This document shows positions 26,856 through 35,945 of a DNA stretch of 64,000 nucleotides, one piece after another. The stretch comes from Streptomyces noursei ATCC 11455 (GTDB taxonomy: Bacteria > Actinomycetota > Actinomycetes > Streptomycetales > Streptomycetaceae): the NCBI RefSeq assembly GCF_001704275.1, contig NZ_CP011533.1:9486001-9550000 (forward strand), in the 5' to 3' direction. How positions within the stretch are numbered: position 1 is the first letter of the stretch; each line of letters opens with the position of its first letter. The position numbers and the translations under genes are program-made. A model generated the notes under the pieces. It searched no databases and was not told where the DNA came from. It worked only from the letters and a program-made list of their open reading frames with translations.

Positions 26856-27865
26856 TTGGCCCGCTCCGCTGGCCGATCGGTCGAGAAAAGATAACGCGCT
26901 TCCTCGCTGAGACTTACCGCTCCGTGCATGGCAGCAGGAGCCAATGCACATGCCCATCTCCGGCCCCGCGCCGTACGATCATTACCCATGCTGTGTGTCT
27001 GGCGACTATCTTCGCACTGTCCACCGGGCAAGCGGCAGGAGCCATGCCTGTCACAACCACCTCAGCAACTTATCAACCTCGCCGCAGCGCTGCGATCGTC
27101 GGCGGCAGTCAGGCAGGAACTAACCGGTACCCCTTCATGGCTGCGCTCCTGGAGGGGACCGAGCACGACAACCAGCCTTTTTGCGGTGGCACCTTGGTGT
27201 CACCCTCCATCCTTATGACGGCTGCCCACTGCTTCACAGATCTCCAGCAGGATTCGATAAAGATCGCTGTGGGACGCACTGCTCTGTCCAACCCTAGGCA
27301 GGGCCAGATCCGTTCTGTGAGCCTCACGCACGTCGTGATACATCCCGGGTTCGTTCCGAAGACCTTCGCCTTCGACCTAGCGCTGATCGATCTGGGCAGT
27401 CCAGTCAAGGGAATCACTCCCGTGCGCCTGGCCCCGCTTACGAGTCGGCCAGCAGACCGGGCCAGTGGCACCGCGGTGGTCATCGGCTGGGGCACCACAG
27501 TTGACGGAGGCGAACGCGGACCGGACCGACTGCGTGAAGTGAAAGTACCGCTGCAGGGTAATTCCGCCTGCACGAAGGCTTACCCGAAATCCTATAGAGC
27601 CGGGCGGAATATCTGTGCGGGTGCCGTAAACCGGGACTCCTGCCAAGGCGACAGCGGAGGCCCCTTGCTCACAGCGGCCCCCAAAGGCACCTGGGTGCAA
27701 ATCGGGATTGTATCTTACGGGGATGGGTGCGGCCGGGCAGGAAAACCTGGCGCGTACACCGCAGTGGACCCATCCTCGTTATGGACAACCTTGGCAAAGT
27801 CACCCCAGGGCCGCCGCATACTCACCCTGCTAACCCAGAAGCGGATCCTGAATCCACCCCCATGA
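26852..27865 (+). CDS. Secreted trypsin-like serine protease (S1)
   Basis: Starting at ATG 26852, which overlaps the previous stop, the 337-residue protein has a late hydrophobic signal segment (ITHAVCLATIFALSTG) and a mature start at IVGGSQAG. The catalytic triad is clear: His in MTAAHCF, Asp in FDLALIDL and Ser in CQGDSGGPLL. Cysteines match the family's disulfides. IVGG preceded by Arg-rich residues implies zymogen activation by cleavage. One TTA codon lies at 27779. An in-frame start at 26744 would add 36 residues and is less likely. Confidence 0.92.
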   Translation: MIGPLRWPIGREKITRFLAETYRSVHGSRSQCTCPSPAPRRTIITHAVCLATIFALSTGQAAGAMPVTTTSATYQPRRSAAIVGGSQAGTNRYPFMAALLEGTEHDNQPFCGGTLVSPSILMTAAHCFTDLQQDSIKIAVGRTALSNPRQGQIRSVSLTHVVIHPGFVPKTFAFDLALIDLGSPVKGITPVRLAPLTSRPADRASGTAVVIGWGTTVDGGERGPDRLREVKVPLQGNSACTKAYPKSYRAGRNICAGAVNRDSCQGDSGGPLLTAAPKGTWVQIGIVSYGDGCGRAGKPGAYTAVDPSSLWTTLAKSPQGRRILTLLTQKRILNPPP

Positions 27866-28009
27866 GATAGAGCTTTGCGGCCGATACCCGAGTAGCTGAG
27901 ATGCGACCCAAGCCATCCTTCCTGACGCGATCCCGCGAAGCATTAAGCCATCGCCCGCGTGATTCACTCCAAGCAAGAACCCACTAGTTAACCGTCCCAC
28001 GGAGGCTCC
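27866..28009. other. Intergenic region before the LytR-CpsA-Psr gene
   Basis: There is no gene here. The CCCACGGAGGCTCC just before 28010 provides a ribosome site for the ATG at 28010, although a later start for the following gene remains possible. Confidence 0.45.
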
Positions 28010-29647
28010 ATGCTTACAGCACTCACTGTGGCCTGTATTGGCTATGCAGCCAATACAGGCCTGCTCCTATGGAGACTTGCGGGACGCAGCGCCTGGCCCC
28101 TTCCATCGGTCACTGAGAGCTTGCGACCAGGCTCTCGAATATCTGCCTCCGGACTCATAACTGCTTGGCTACTAACGCGCGCACTGTCCCCGGGATGCGC
28201 TGGCCTAGGATTCACCGCCCCGTACGACCCTTGTGGTGATAGAGGGCTAGCACTGCGCGTCTCGAAGCTCACCTACCGAGCACTTGAGGTCGCGAAATTC
28301 CTGAACAACGGTCTACGGCGTCGGCCCCTGGCTGGCGGGGTGGTCGGCGTGCTCCTGCTGGGCACGGCCGGGACCGGCGTGTGGGTGTACCAGCACCTCA
28401 ACGGCAACATCCACGGCGCGGACGTGAACAGCGAACTGGGCGGCGACCGGCCGGTCAACCTCAGCCCCGGCTCCAAGAACATCCTGGTCGTCGGCTCCGA
28501 CAGCCGGGCCGGCACCGGCGGGAAGTACGGCAGCGGCCTGACCACCATGCAGTCGGACACGCTGATGGTGCTGCACATCTCCGCCGACCACAAATGGGCC
28601 ACCGCGGTGTCCTTCCCGCGCGACTCCTGGGTGCCGATCCCCGCGTGCGACAAGGGCGACGGCACGCAGTCCGCCCCGCACCACTTCAAGATCAACGAGG
28701 CGTACACCATCGGTGGCCTCAGCGGAGACGTCGCCAAGGCGGCGGCGTGCAGCATCAAGACCGTCGAGAAGAACACCGGGCTGCGCATCGACCACTTCGT
28801 CTCGGTCGACTTCCAGGGCTTCAAGGGCATGGTCAACGCGCTCGGCGGCATCGAGGTCTGCCCCAAGCACGCCATCCACGACAAGAAGGCCCACCTCGAC
28901 CTGGAGGCCGGCTGCCAGAACATCCAGGACGAGAAGGCGCTCGGCTACGTCCGCACCCGCTACAGCGTCGGCGACGGCTCCGACCTCGGCCGGATCGGCC
29001 GCCAGCAGGAGTTCATGAAGGCGCTGGGCAAGAAGGCGCAGGAGAAACTGACCAGCCCCACCGCTCTCTACGGCTTCCTCGACTCGGCGACCAAGTCGCT
29101 GACCACCGACACGGGCCTGGACAGCATCAACGCGCTCACCAGCCTTGCCTCGACGGTCAAGGACATCCCCTCCGACCGCCTCACCTTCCTCACCGTCCCC
29201 ACCTATCCGCGTGAGGCGGACGTCCCCACCGACAAGGCCAACGTGGTCTGGCAGTATCCGCAGGCCGCCGAGCTGTTCGGCGACCTCGCCCACGACCGGG
29301 AGATCGGCGCCGCCGGGAAGCAGAAGTTCGCCGACGCCCAGAAGAACCCGGTGACCGCACGCTCCGTCCGGGTGCGGGTGCTCAACGGCACCGTCACCAA
29401 GGGCCTCGCCGCGGACGTCGCCCAGAAGCTGCGGCAGCTCGGCTTCACCGTCGTCTTCACCGACAACGGCCCGAGCACCGACACGACCACGGTCAGTTAC
29501 CCGCCCGGCCTCAAGACCCAGGCCGAGGTGCTCGCCGGACGGCTGCCCGGCACCAAGACGAAGGAGTCGGCGCAGGCCGTGCCGGGTGCGGTGACGCTCA
29601 CGATCAGACCGGACCTCTCGGGCTCACTCTCCCATCCTGAGCGTTGA
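28010..29647 (+). CDS. LytR-CpsA-Psr family glycopolymer ligase
   Basis: The 545-residue frame contains a membrane anchor (PLAGGVVGVLLLGTAGTGVW, near residue 106), a LytR-CpsA-Psr domain (NILVVGSDSRAGTGG, DTLMVLHISADHKWATAVSF, PRDSWVPIPAC, DHFVSVDFQGFKGMVNALGG, YVRTRYSVGDGSDLGRIGRQ) and a C-terminal LytR_C domain (SVRVRVLNGTVTKGLAADVA). Such proteins attach polymers to peptidoglycan. The first about 100 residues are unusual and of different base composition from the rest, and a 14-bp dyad lies in them, so the true start may be later or the gene a fusion. Confidence 0.85.
   Translation: MLTALTVACIGYAANTGLLLWRLAGRSAWPLPSVTESLRPGSRISASGLITAWLLTRALSPGCAGLGFTAPYDPCGDRGLALRVSKLTYRALEVAKFLNNGLRRRPLAGGVVGVLLLGTAGTGVWVYQHLNGNIHGADVNSELGGDRPVNLSPGSKNILVVGSDSRAGTGGKYGSGLTTMQSDTLMVLHISADHKWATAVSFPRDSWVPIPACDKGDGTQSAPHHFKINEAYTIGGLSGDVAKAAACSIKTVEKNTGLRIDHFVSVDFQGFKGMVNALGGIEVCPKHAIHDKKAHLDLEAGCQNIQDEKALGYVRTRYSVGDGSDLGRIGRQQEFMKALGKKAQEKLTSPTALYGFLDSATKSLTTDTGLDSINALTSLASTVKDIPSDRLTFLTVPTYPREADVPTDKANVVWQYPQAAELFGDLAHDREIGAAGKQKFADAQKNPVTARSVRVRVLNGTVTKGLAADVAQKLRQLGFTVVFTDNGPSTDTTTVSYPPGLKTQAEVLAGRLPGTKTKESAQAVPGAVTLTIRPDLSGSLSHPER
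28030..28061. promoter_or_regulatory. 14-bp perfect dyad, possible operator
   Basis: GGCCTGTATTGGCT and AGCCAATACAGGCC form a perfect inverted repeat separated by ATGC. It lies 20 bp after the first possible start of the LytR-CpsA-Psr gene. It could be an operator if translation begins further downstream, or an RNA hairpin. Confidence 0.5.
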
Positions 29648-29844
29648 AGTTAGAAGGCTCACGGCCGATTTCCTCTGGAAAGCTCGGAGTGGCGCTATAT
29701 GTAGCCATATGGATGCCCTAAAATTCATCAACCGCCGTTCTTTGGCTCACTGCTATGAGGTAATTAATGCGTGCAGCTTAAGCCTTTGCTGCTTGCCAGC
29801 GCCTCCGTCGATTACAGCTATATGGTGCGAAAGGTCACTGATTT

Positions 29845-31029
29845 ATGTGCGCTTACCGTGATCGCGATTCGTCATTCACGCGCCGCATTTTTTGCAACTT
29901 TCGCTTGATAATGTTGCTTGCGGCGGAGGTAGTGGTATTGGCCGCGTGTTCCCCGGACCTTAAGTCCATTGTTCCAGAACCTGTCGCTATCGTCGCCCCC
30001 GCCGACGGAACTCGGGATGTGAGGCCAGGGGAGCGAGTGTCGGTACAGGTCGCCAATGGGGCACTGACCAGTGTTAGTGTCAGCACTTTGGGCGGCACTC
30101 GAGTCCCCGGAACTCTCAAGGGTGGTCGCTTTTCCCCCGAACGCGAAGGATTCTTAGTCGGGACTACCTATAGGGTTACTGTAAAGGTCACGGGCGGCAG
30201 TGGTCGTGAGAATGTAAGAGTCACCTACTTCACCACTCTAGCTCCGAAGAAAGTCAACAGAATAGATGTCTTACCTAGAAGTAAAACGACCGTAGGAATT
30301 GGCCAGCCCGTCTCTCTGGCTTTTAATCACCCTGTCAAGGATAAAATGGCGGTTGAGCGCAGACTCAAAGTTGCCGATAGTAACAATACTGAAGGGTCGT
30401 GGGGTTGGGTCACCGAACCCATAACTGGCCGTGAACGCGTCGATTGGAGACCCAAGAAGTACTGGGCCCCCGGCACTAAAGTCACCCTCGATGCTGACCT
30501 CAATGGCGTCGACACCGGAAACGGGCGCTATCTCACGCGTTCCTACTCCACTGCCTTCACTATCGGTTCCAGTCATATTGCGAAGGTCGACCTCAATGCC
30601 CACACCCTTACTCTAATCAGCGATAGTCATAGGGTAAAGACCATACCCGTAACCGGCGGCGACGCGAACCATCGAACCTGGAGTGGGAAGATGACACTCA
30701 TGTCGAAAGAAGGCGCCATTCGCATGAGTTCCCAGAGTGTTGGCCTAGGAAATGAGTATGACTTCATGGTGCAGCGCTCCATGCGTATGACCATCTCCGG
30801 AACCTATGCCCACCAGGCCGAGTGGGCCGAGGCAACAATTGGAGCCTCCAATACCAGTCATGGCTGCCTCGGAATGACGACCAAAGACGCCACTTGGTTC
30901 TACGGCCAGGCTCAAGTTGGCGACGTCTTCGAAGTGAGCAATGGCAGAGAGAGCGTAGAGCCTGGTAACGGATTTGGGGAGTGGAACCTGTCCTGGGAAG
31001 ACTGGCAGGGTAGGTCCGCGCTGCACTGA
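29845..31029 (+). CDS. L,D-transpeptidase lipoprotein (YkuD domain)
   Basis: The 394-residue protein begins with a lipoprotein signal (LLAAEVVVLAAC lipobox, Cys near residue 35), followed by two Ig-like regions and a C-terminal YkuD domain. The catalytic motif is ASNTSHGCLGM, with Cys as nucleophile, preceded by YAHQAEW. Such enzymes form 3-3 peptidoglycan cross-links outside the cell. It has two TTA codons (30154 and 30271) and lower GC than typical Streptomyces genes. It lies 197 bp after the LytR-CpsA-Psr gene, same strand. Confidence 0.92.
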   Translation: MCAYRDRDSSFTRRIFCNFRLIMLLAAEVVVLAACSPDLKSIVPEPVAIVAPADGTRDVRPGERVSVQVANGALTSVSVSTLGGTRVPGTLKGGRFSPEREGFLVGTTYRVTVKVTGGSGRENVRVTYFTTLAPKKVNRIDVLPRSKTTVGIGQPVSLAFNHPVKDKMAVERRLKVADSNNTEGSWGWVTEPITGRERVDWRPKKYWAPGTKVTLDADLNGVDTGNGRYLTRSYSTAFTIGSSHIAKVDLNAHTLTLISDSHRVKTIPVTGGDANHRTWSGKMTLMSKEGAIRMSSQSVGLGNEYDFMVQRSMRMTISGTYAHQAEWAEATIGASNTSHGCLGMTTKDATWFYGQAQVGDVFEVSNGRESVEPGNGFGEWNLSWEDWQGRSALH

Positions 31030-32016
31030 GGCTCGGCGTTCCCTGAAACCCCTGCCCCGGCACCTATTGACCTTAACCTCGCGCTTTCACGAGGTGGGCT
31101 GTCCGGCTGGTGATCAAGAAAGCAGAAAGTGCCTCTGACCAGCGAGAATGAGGATTGCTGAGGTCCTTGTTCCCGCCACCGTCGGAGGCACTTTCCAGGT
31201 GAAGAAGCGTATCGGGTCCTACCCGCGTGTCCGCGTTGAGGGCGGCGGTCGCGCAGTGGTTTCGCAGGCCGGTGCGGTGCTGCTGGTCGAGACGGTCCGC
31301 AAGACCGGCCTGGATGCGGCGATATCGGCGGCACTCGCCCCGTGGCGCAAGCAGCGGGCCGTCCATGACCCGGGGAAGGTCCTCCTGGACGTCGCCCTCA
31401 CGGTCGCGCTGGGCGGGGACTGTCTGGCCGACGTGGGCATGCTGCGGGCGGAGCCCACCGTGTTCGGGCCGGTGGCCTCCGACCCGACCGTCTCCCGACT
31501 CATCGACACGCTCGCCCGGGGTGGGAAGCGGGCCCTGACCGCACTGCGCACGGCCCGCGCCGAAGTACGCGAACACGTCTGGAAGTTGGCCGGCCAGTCG
31601 GCGCCAAACGCGGGCGGGCAGGTGATCGTGGACATCGACGGCGTCCTCGTCATCGCCCACTCCGAGAAGCAGGACGCCGCCGCGACCTGGAAGAAGACGT
31701 TCGGGCACCACCCGCTGATGGGGTTCGTCGACCACGGCCGGGGCGGGTCCGGTGAGCCGGTCGTGGGCCTGCTGCGGCCCGGCAACGCGGGCTCCAACAC
31801 CGCCGCCGACCACATCGAGGCCGCGAAACTGGCCCTGGCCCAGTTGCCGAAACGGCTCCGGCAGGGGCGCCAGACCCTGATCCGCACCGATTCTGGCGGC
31901 GGTACCCACGAGTTCGTCGCCTGGCTCACCCGGCGGGGGCGGTGGCTGTCGTACTCGGTCGGGATGACCATCACCGACGCCATCCACCAGGCCGTCGTGA
32001 AGGTCCCGGCCTCGGC

Positions 32017-32970
32017 CTAGGTGTATTGCCCTGTGAGGTTGGGGACGCGGCTGGCGGGTGGTTGGCCTGCGAGTGCGGTGTGTCCGCGGTGGTGATTGTA
32101 GGTGTGTAGCCACTGTGGGAAGGCTTCGCGTCGTTCGGTTTCCGAGCGGTAGGGGCGGGCGTAGGCCCATTCGTCGAGCAGGGTGCGGTTGAGGCGTTCG
32201 ACTTTGCCGTTGGTCTGGGGTCGGTAGGGCCGGGTGCGCTTGTGGGTGATCCCGGCCGCTGCCAGCGCGTCCCGCCAGTCGTGTGAGCGGTAGCAGGAGC
32301 CGTTGTCGGTCAGGACCCGCTCGACGGTGATCCCTGCCTGGGTGAAGAACGCCTGGGCGCGTTGCCAGAAGGCGGTGGCGGTCTCTTTGCGCTCGTCGGT
32401 GTGGATCTCGCTGTAGGCGAGGCGGGAGTGGTCGTCGACGGCGGTGTGGATGTAGCTGTAGCCGGCGTTCGAGCGGGTCTTGCGGCCTGCTTGCCGGCCG
32501 AGCGCCTTGTGGCCGCCGCCGTCGGGAATGTTGCCGAGCTTCTTGATGTCCACGTGTACCAACTCTCCTGGTCGTTCACGCTCGTAGCGGCGTATCGCGC
32601 GGCCGGTGGCACGGTCGAGGTGGGACAGGCGGGCCAGACCGAAGCGGGTCAGGACGCGGTGCACGGTGGACGGCACCAGGTGGAGCAGGCCTGCGATGCG
32701 GGCGGGGCCCCACCGGCGCAGGAGGCGGACCTTGATGATCCGCCGTTCGGTGCGGGTCGGGGTTCGTCCCGGGCTGCGGTGCGGGCGGCTGGAGTGGTCG
32801 GCCATGCCCGCCTGGCCGTGCTCGCGGTAGCGGTCTGCCCATCGCTGGGCCGTGGTCGGGGAGACCTGGAAACGTTCGGCTGCCCTGCGCAGGGGCCAGC
32901 CGTCCTCGACCACACAGCGGGCCAGGCGCAGGCGTCCGGTCTCGGTCAGGGGTGCATTACGGTGGGGCAT
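32017..32970 (-). CDS. IS481 transposase
   Basis: The protein begins MPHRNAPLTETGRLRLARCV at 32970 and has 317 residues. It has an N-terminal helix-turn-helix (RRAAERFQVSPTTAQRWADR) and an integrase-type catalytic core with VHVDIKKLGNIPDG, TAVDDHSRLAYSE, LTDNGSCYRSHDW and PQTNGKVERLNRTL (the Glu segment). The stop codon TAG is supplied by the flanking CTAG target sequence. The protein looks intact and probably active. Confidence 0.92.
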   Translation of the reverse strand: MPHRNAPLTETGRLRLARCVVEDGWPLRRAAERFQVSPTTAQRWADRYREHGQAGMADHSSRPHRSPGRTPTRTERRIIKVRLLRRWGPARIAGLLHLVPSTVHRVLTRFGLARLSHLDRATGRAIRRYERERPGELVHVDIKKLGNIPDGGGHKALGRQAGRKTRSNAGYSYIHTAVDDHSRLAYSEIHTDERKETATAFWQRAQAFFTQAGITVERVLTDNGSCYRSHDWRDALAAAGITHKRTRPYRPQTNGKVERLNRTLLDEWAYARPYRSETERREAFPQWLHTYNHHRGHTALAGQPPASRVPNLTGQYT

Positions 32971-33089
32971 GAGGGCCTTTCTGTCGGTGTAGACGTCGCA
33001 ATCCACACCGAACCGGAAGGCCCTCACCCGTTCAAGATCCCCCAGCCGAGACCTGGCTCACCCGTCCACAACCTCCCCGGACAGAACAC
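32021..33089 (-). mobile_element. IS481-type element
   Basis: The element lies between CTAG at 32017-32020 and CTAG at 33090-33093. Ends GTGTATTGCCC and the inverse of GTGTTCTGTCC are imperfectly inverted. CTAG targeting is common in this group in actinobacteria. Confidence 0.85.
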
Positions 33090-33093
33090 CTAG

Positions 33094-33253
33094 GGCGCTT
33101 CTGATGGATCTCCGTGGAAGAAGGAGCGGCGCCTGGTGCGTGCGATCGCAAGGCGCCGGGATGTCTTCATAGCGGAGCTATGGGGGCATTTCGGCAACGC
33201 CGCGAGCGTGCGTGGCAGGCGCCACGACGCCGCGGAGATCCATCAGAAGCGCC
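33094..33253. mobile_element. MITE at a CTAG site, 160 bp
   Basis: Perfect terminal repeats beginning GGCGCTTCTGATGGATCTCC lie at both ends, flanked by CTAG at 33090-33093 and 33254-33257. Internal GGCGCC-containing palindromes suggest a strongly folded element. It abuts the IS481 with one shared CTAG. Confidence 0.88.
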
Positions 33254-34056
33254 CTAGACGCCGGCCGTCGAACCCGACGGCGACATCCGTGACGGCGCCT
33301 GGGTCGCCGAACTCGCCGGCGACTGCCTGACGGGCTGGCCGAAGGGGCTGCGGCTGATCGTGCGCAAGGAACGGCCGCACCCCGGCGCCCAGTTGCGCTT
33401 CACCGATGCCGACGGCATGCGGTTGACCTGCTTCGCCACCAACACGGCCGACGAGGCGATCGCCGCCCTTGAACTGCGTCACCGGCAGCGGGCCCGGGCC
33501 GAGGACCGCATCCGCGCCGCCCGCGCCACCGGCCTGCGCAACCTCCCCCTCCACGACACCGCGCAGAACCAGATCTGGCTGGAGATCGTGCAGATCGCCC
33601 TCGACCTGCTGGCCTGGATGCCCCTGCTCGTCCTCAACGGCACCGCCCGGCTCTGGGAGCCCCGCCGCCTGCGGCTTCGACTGTTCTCCACCGCCGCCCA
33701 GTTCATCACCACCGGCCGCCGCCGATACCTCCGCCTCGCCAAGCACTGGCCCTGGACCGACGTAATCACCAACGCCCTGGACCAGCTCCACACCCTCCCG
33801 AACCCAGGCTGACCAGCACCTTCCCATCCCTGCGATCAGCACCAGCCCACCGGAGCCGTGGAACCCGGCGCACACCCGACGCGACAGCCGGGCCACCGAC
33901 CTGCCCATCACCAGCCCGGACAACCGAAACGGCCCGCCGGAGAAACCGACGGACCGTCACGAAAGATCGAGGTTAAAGGTATGGAGCCTCAGGGGTGCTG
34001 GTGGACTTTCCAGAAATCTCCATCCGGTTCTTGGCAGGCACCGTCGCGTAGCAAAG

Positions 34057-34962
34057 GAGGGTTATTCACGTAGGCCTCACCAGCCTCTTGTGTAGAAGGT
34101 GAGGGCGGTGACGGTCTTGACGATGTCGGGGAAGCGGGTGAGGGGGCCGCGGTAGCGGGTGGCGAGAATCTTCCAGTTCTTCAGGTGCGCGATGGCCCGT
34201 TCGACTGCGGCTCGGAGCGTGTTGACGGAGCGGTTGGCTCTCTTGTCTCCGGCGGATCGTTCCTGGCCGGGCGGCTTGCGCCTGGGGGTGAACAGTCGGG
34301 AGCCGGCGTAGCCCAGGTCGCCTATGCCCTCGCGTTCGGCGAATGCCTCGGGGAAGTGGGACTGGCGCCAGGCGTGCATGTCGTGCCGGCTGCCGGGCAC
34401 CGGCGCGGAGACCGCGAGCAGGTCGCCGGCGAGAGTGGCGGCGATCTGCAGGTTGAAGCCGGTGTCGCGGTGCTTGCCGGAGAACATCGTGGTGCCCTCG
34501 CTGGACCAGTCCCACGTCGTGACCAAGGTGCCATCCACGAGTACGATCCGGCCGGCAGAGGCCTCGGTGGGATCGGGAACGTGCGTGGCCAGGACCTTCT
34601 CCACCATCGGCAGCAGGGCCGTCCATCGCCTGGAGACGGTGGCCTGGGAGATCCCGAACAGCTCGGCGGCCACCTCCTGGACTGGGTTCTGCCGCAGCAG
34701 GAACAGCACCAGCACCACCGACTTGTACAGGCCCAGCGCCCACATCCGCCCCGGCATCACCGGTGGGTCCGGATCCTGCACGAGCTCTTGGTGAACTCGT
34801 GCGACCAGCCCGTCAAGTTGCTCGGTGTCCAGTCCTGTCGTAATGTTCCAGCTCAACGGCCCTGCCATGGTGGTTAACTGACGCTCTCTCAAACGTCACG
34901 CTACCGAGCAGGGCCGTCCTCGTGATCAAGAACGATGGTTGAAACCCCCGTGAATAGGCCTC
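34057..34962 (-). mobile_element. IS5-E copy 2, complete
   Basis: The 906-bp element has ends GAGGGTTATTCACG and the inverse of GAGGCCTATTCACG. It is flanked by AAG at 34054-34056 and 34963-34965. Confidence 0.93.
34077..34892 (-). CDS. IS5-E transposase
   Basis: This is the intact 271-residue form of the IS5-E transposase. It contains a helix-turn-helix-like segment (NPVQEVAAELFGISQATVSR), IVLVDGTLVTTWDW with the first catalytic Asp, IGDLGYAGSRL with the second, and RAAVERAIAHLKNWKILATR with the Glu. Compared with copy 1 it retains a G that keeps the last 22 residues in frame, so it is the likely active source. Confidence 0.92.
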   Translation of the reverse strand: MRERQLTTMAGPLSWNITTGLDTEQLDGLVARVHQELVQDPDPPVMPGRMWALGLYKSVVLVLFLLRQNPVQEVAAELFGISQATVSRRWTALLPMVEKVLATHVPDPTEASAGRIVLVDGTLVTTWDWSSEGTTMFSGKHRDTGFNLQIAATLAGDLLAVSAPVPGSRHDMHAWRQSHFPEAFAEREGIGDLGYAGSRLFTPRRKPPGQERSAGDKRANRSVNTLRAAVERAIAHLKNWKILATRYRGPLTRFPDIVKTVTALTFYTRGW

Positions 34963-35047
34963 AAGGTGTTGAGTTCCTGAGTTGCCTTCGATGTGAGCTC
35001 ATCAACCTACTGTCGCTGGATTTGTGGCATACTGCAACCGGCTGACT

Positions 35048-35945
35048 GAACCTCTTTCATCCTGTTCCGGCCGGGTGAAATGGGCTGGTCAGGTGGGGTG
35101 ACATGGCGAAGCCCCTCGTCGTTGGTGTGGTGATCTCACTCAACACGCCATCGGCCGCGGGGGGCTTTGTTGGTTCCGTATCCTTCCATGGTCGACGTCC
35201 CGCACGAGCTGGTCGAGCACGTCTCCTGGCTCATCTACGCCCGAAGGCGTGAACTTCGCTCGGCCTGGCGGAGGTTGAGCTGCTTCAAGCAGGCCCTTCT
35301 GGTTCTGGCACACCTGCGGAAGAACGAGACGTTGGCACAGGTCGGTGCCGGGTTCGGAGTTTCCGAGGCCACCGCGTGGCGGTATGTACACGAGACCGTC
35401 GAAGTCCTCGCCTCGTGGGCGCCGGGACTGCACGAGGCCCTCGTCGGCTTGGGCGAAGGCGACTTCGTCATCCTCGACGGCACGCTCATCCCCACCGACC
35501 GCATCAAGGCCGACGAGCCGTACTACTCGCAGAAACACAAGAAGCATGGCATGAACGTCCAGGTCATCGCACGTCCCGACGGCACACCGCTGTGGTTCTC
35601 ACGGGCAACGCCGGGCCGAACCCACGACCTGACCGCAGCACGCGCCCACGGCATCGTCCAGGCCTGCCTCAGCCGCCAGATCCTCTCGTCCTGGCCGACC
35701 GCGCTTACCAGGGCGCCGGCGCCACTGTCCGCACCCCGTACTACGGCTACCGCGACCTGCCCGAGCACTACCAGCAGTACAACCGCGACCACGCCGGCCT
35801 GCGCGCTCCCGGCGAACGCGCCTTCGCCCGCCTCAAGTCCTGGCGACTGCTGCGGCGAGCGCGCTGCTCAACCAACCGCATCGGCAGGACTGTGGCAGCC
35901 GTGCACACCCTCTTGACCTGCCAATACTCAGGATGAAAGAGGTTC
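35048..35945 (+). mobile_element. IS5-D copy 2
   Basis: Ends GAACCTCTTTCATCCTG at 35048 and the inverse at 35945 are flanked by ACT at 35045-35047 and 35946-35948. It lies in the 3' end of IS3-G orfB. Confidence 0.92.
35167..35936 (+). pseudogene. IS5-D transposase, frameshifted
   Basis: The sequence follows the intact IS5-D transposase to LSRQIL near 35685, where an extra two bases (CTCTCG instead of CTCG) shift the frame. The remainder (VLADRAYQGAGATVRTPYYG onward) is readable in another frame. The second catalytic Asp and the Glu are therefore lost from the product. Confidence 0.9.

Larger units (their letters stand above)
31199..33812 (+). pseudogene. IS1380 transposase, interrupted
   Basis: The gene begins at GTG 31199 (KKRIGSYPRVRVEGGGRAVV) and runs to 32016 with the DDE segments VIVDIDGVLVIAH and IRTDSGGGTHEFVAW. 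It resumes at 33258 with TPAVEPDGDIRDGAWVAELA and continues through FATNTADEAIAALELRHRQR to the stop at 33812. The joint contains TAG where related transposases have a Trp codon, so a nonsense change created the CTAG target before, or at the time of, insertion. The gene is inactive. Confidence 0.88.
31077..33985 (+). mobile_element. IS1380-type element, split by IS481 and a MITE
   Basis: Ends are approximate: ACCTTAACCTCG near 31072 and the inverse of ACCTTTAACCTCG near 33985 form an imperfect inverted pair. The interior is interrupted at a CTAG site by IS481 (32021-33089) and a MITE (33094-33253). Confidence 0.7.

Noticed and set aside
29648..29844. Additional tRNA or small RNA gene
   Set aside because: The stretch is AT-rich for this genome but no tRNA-like fold or hairpin of note was found.
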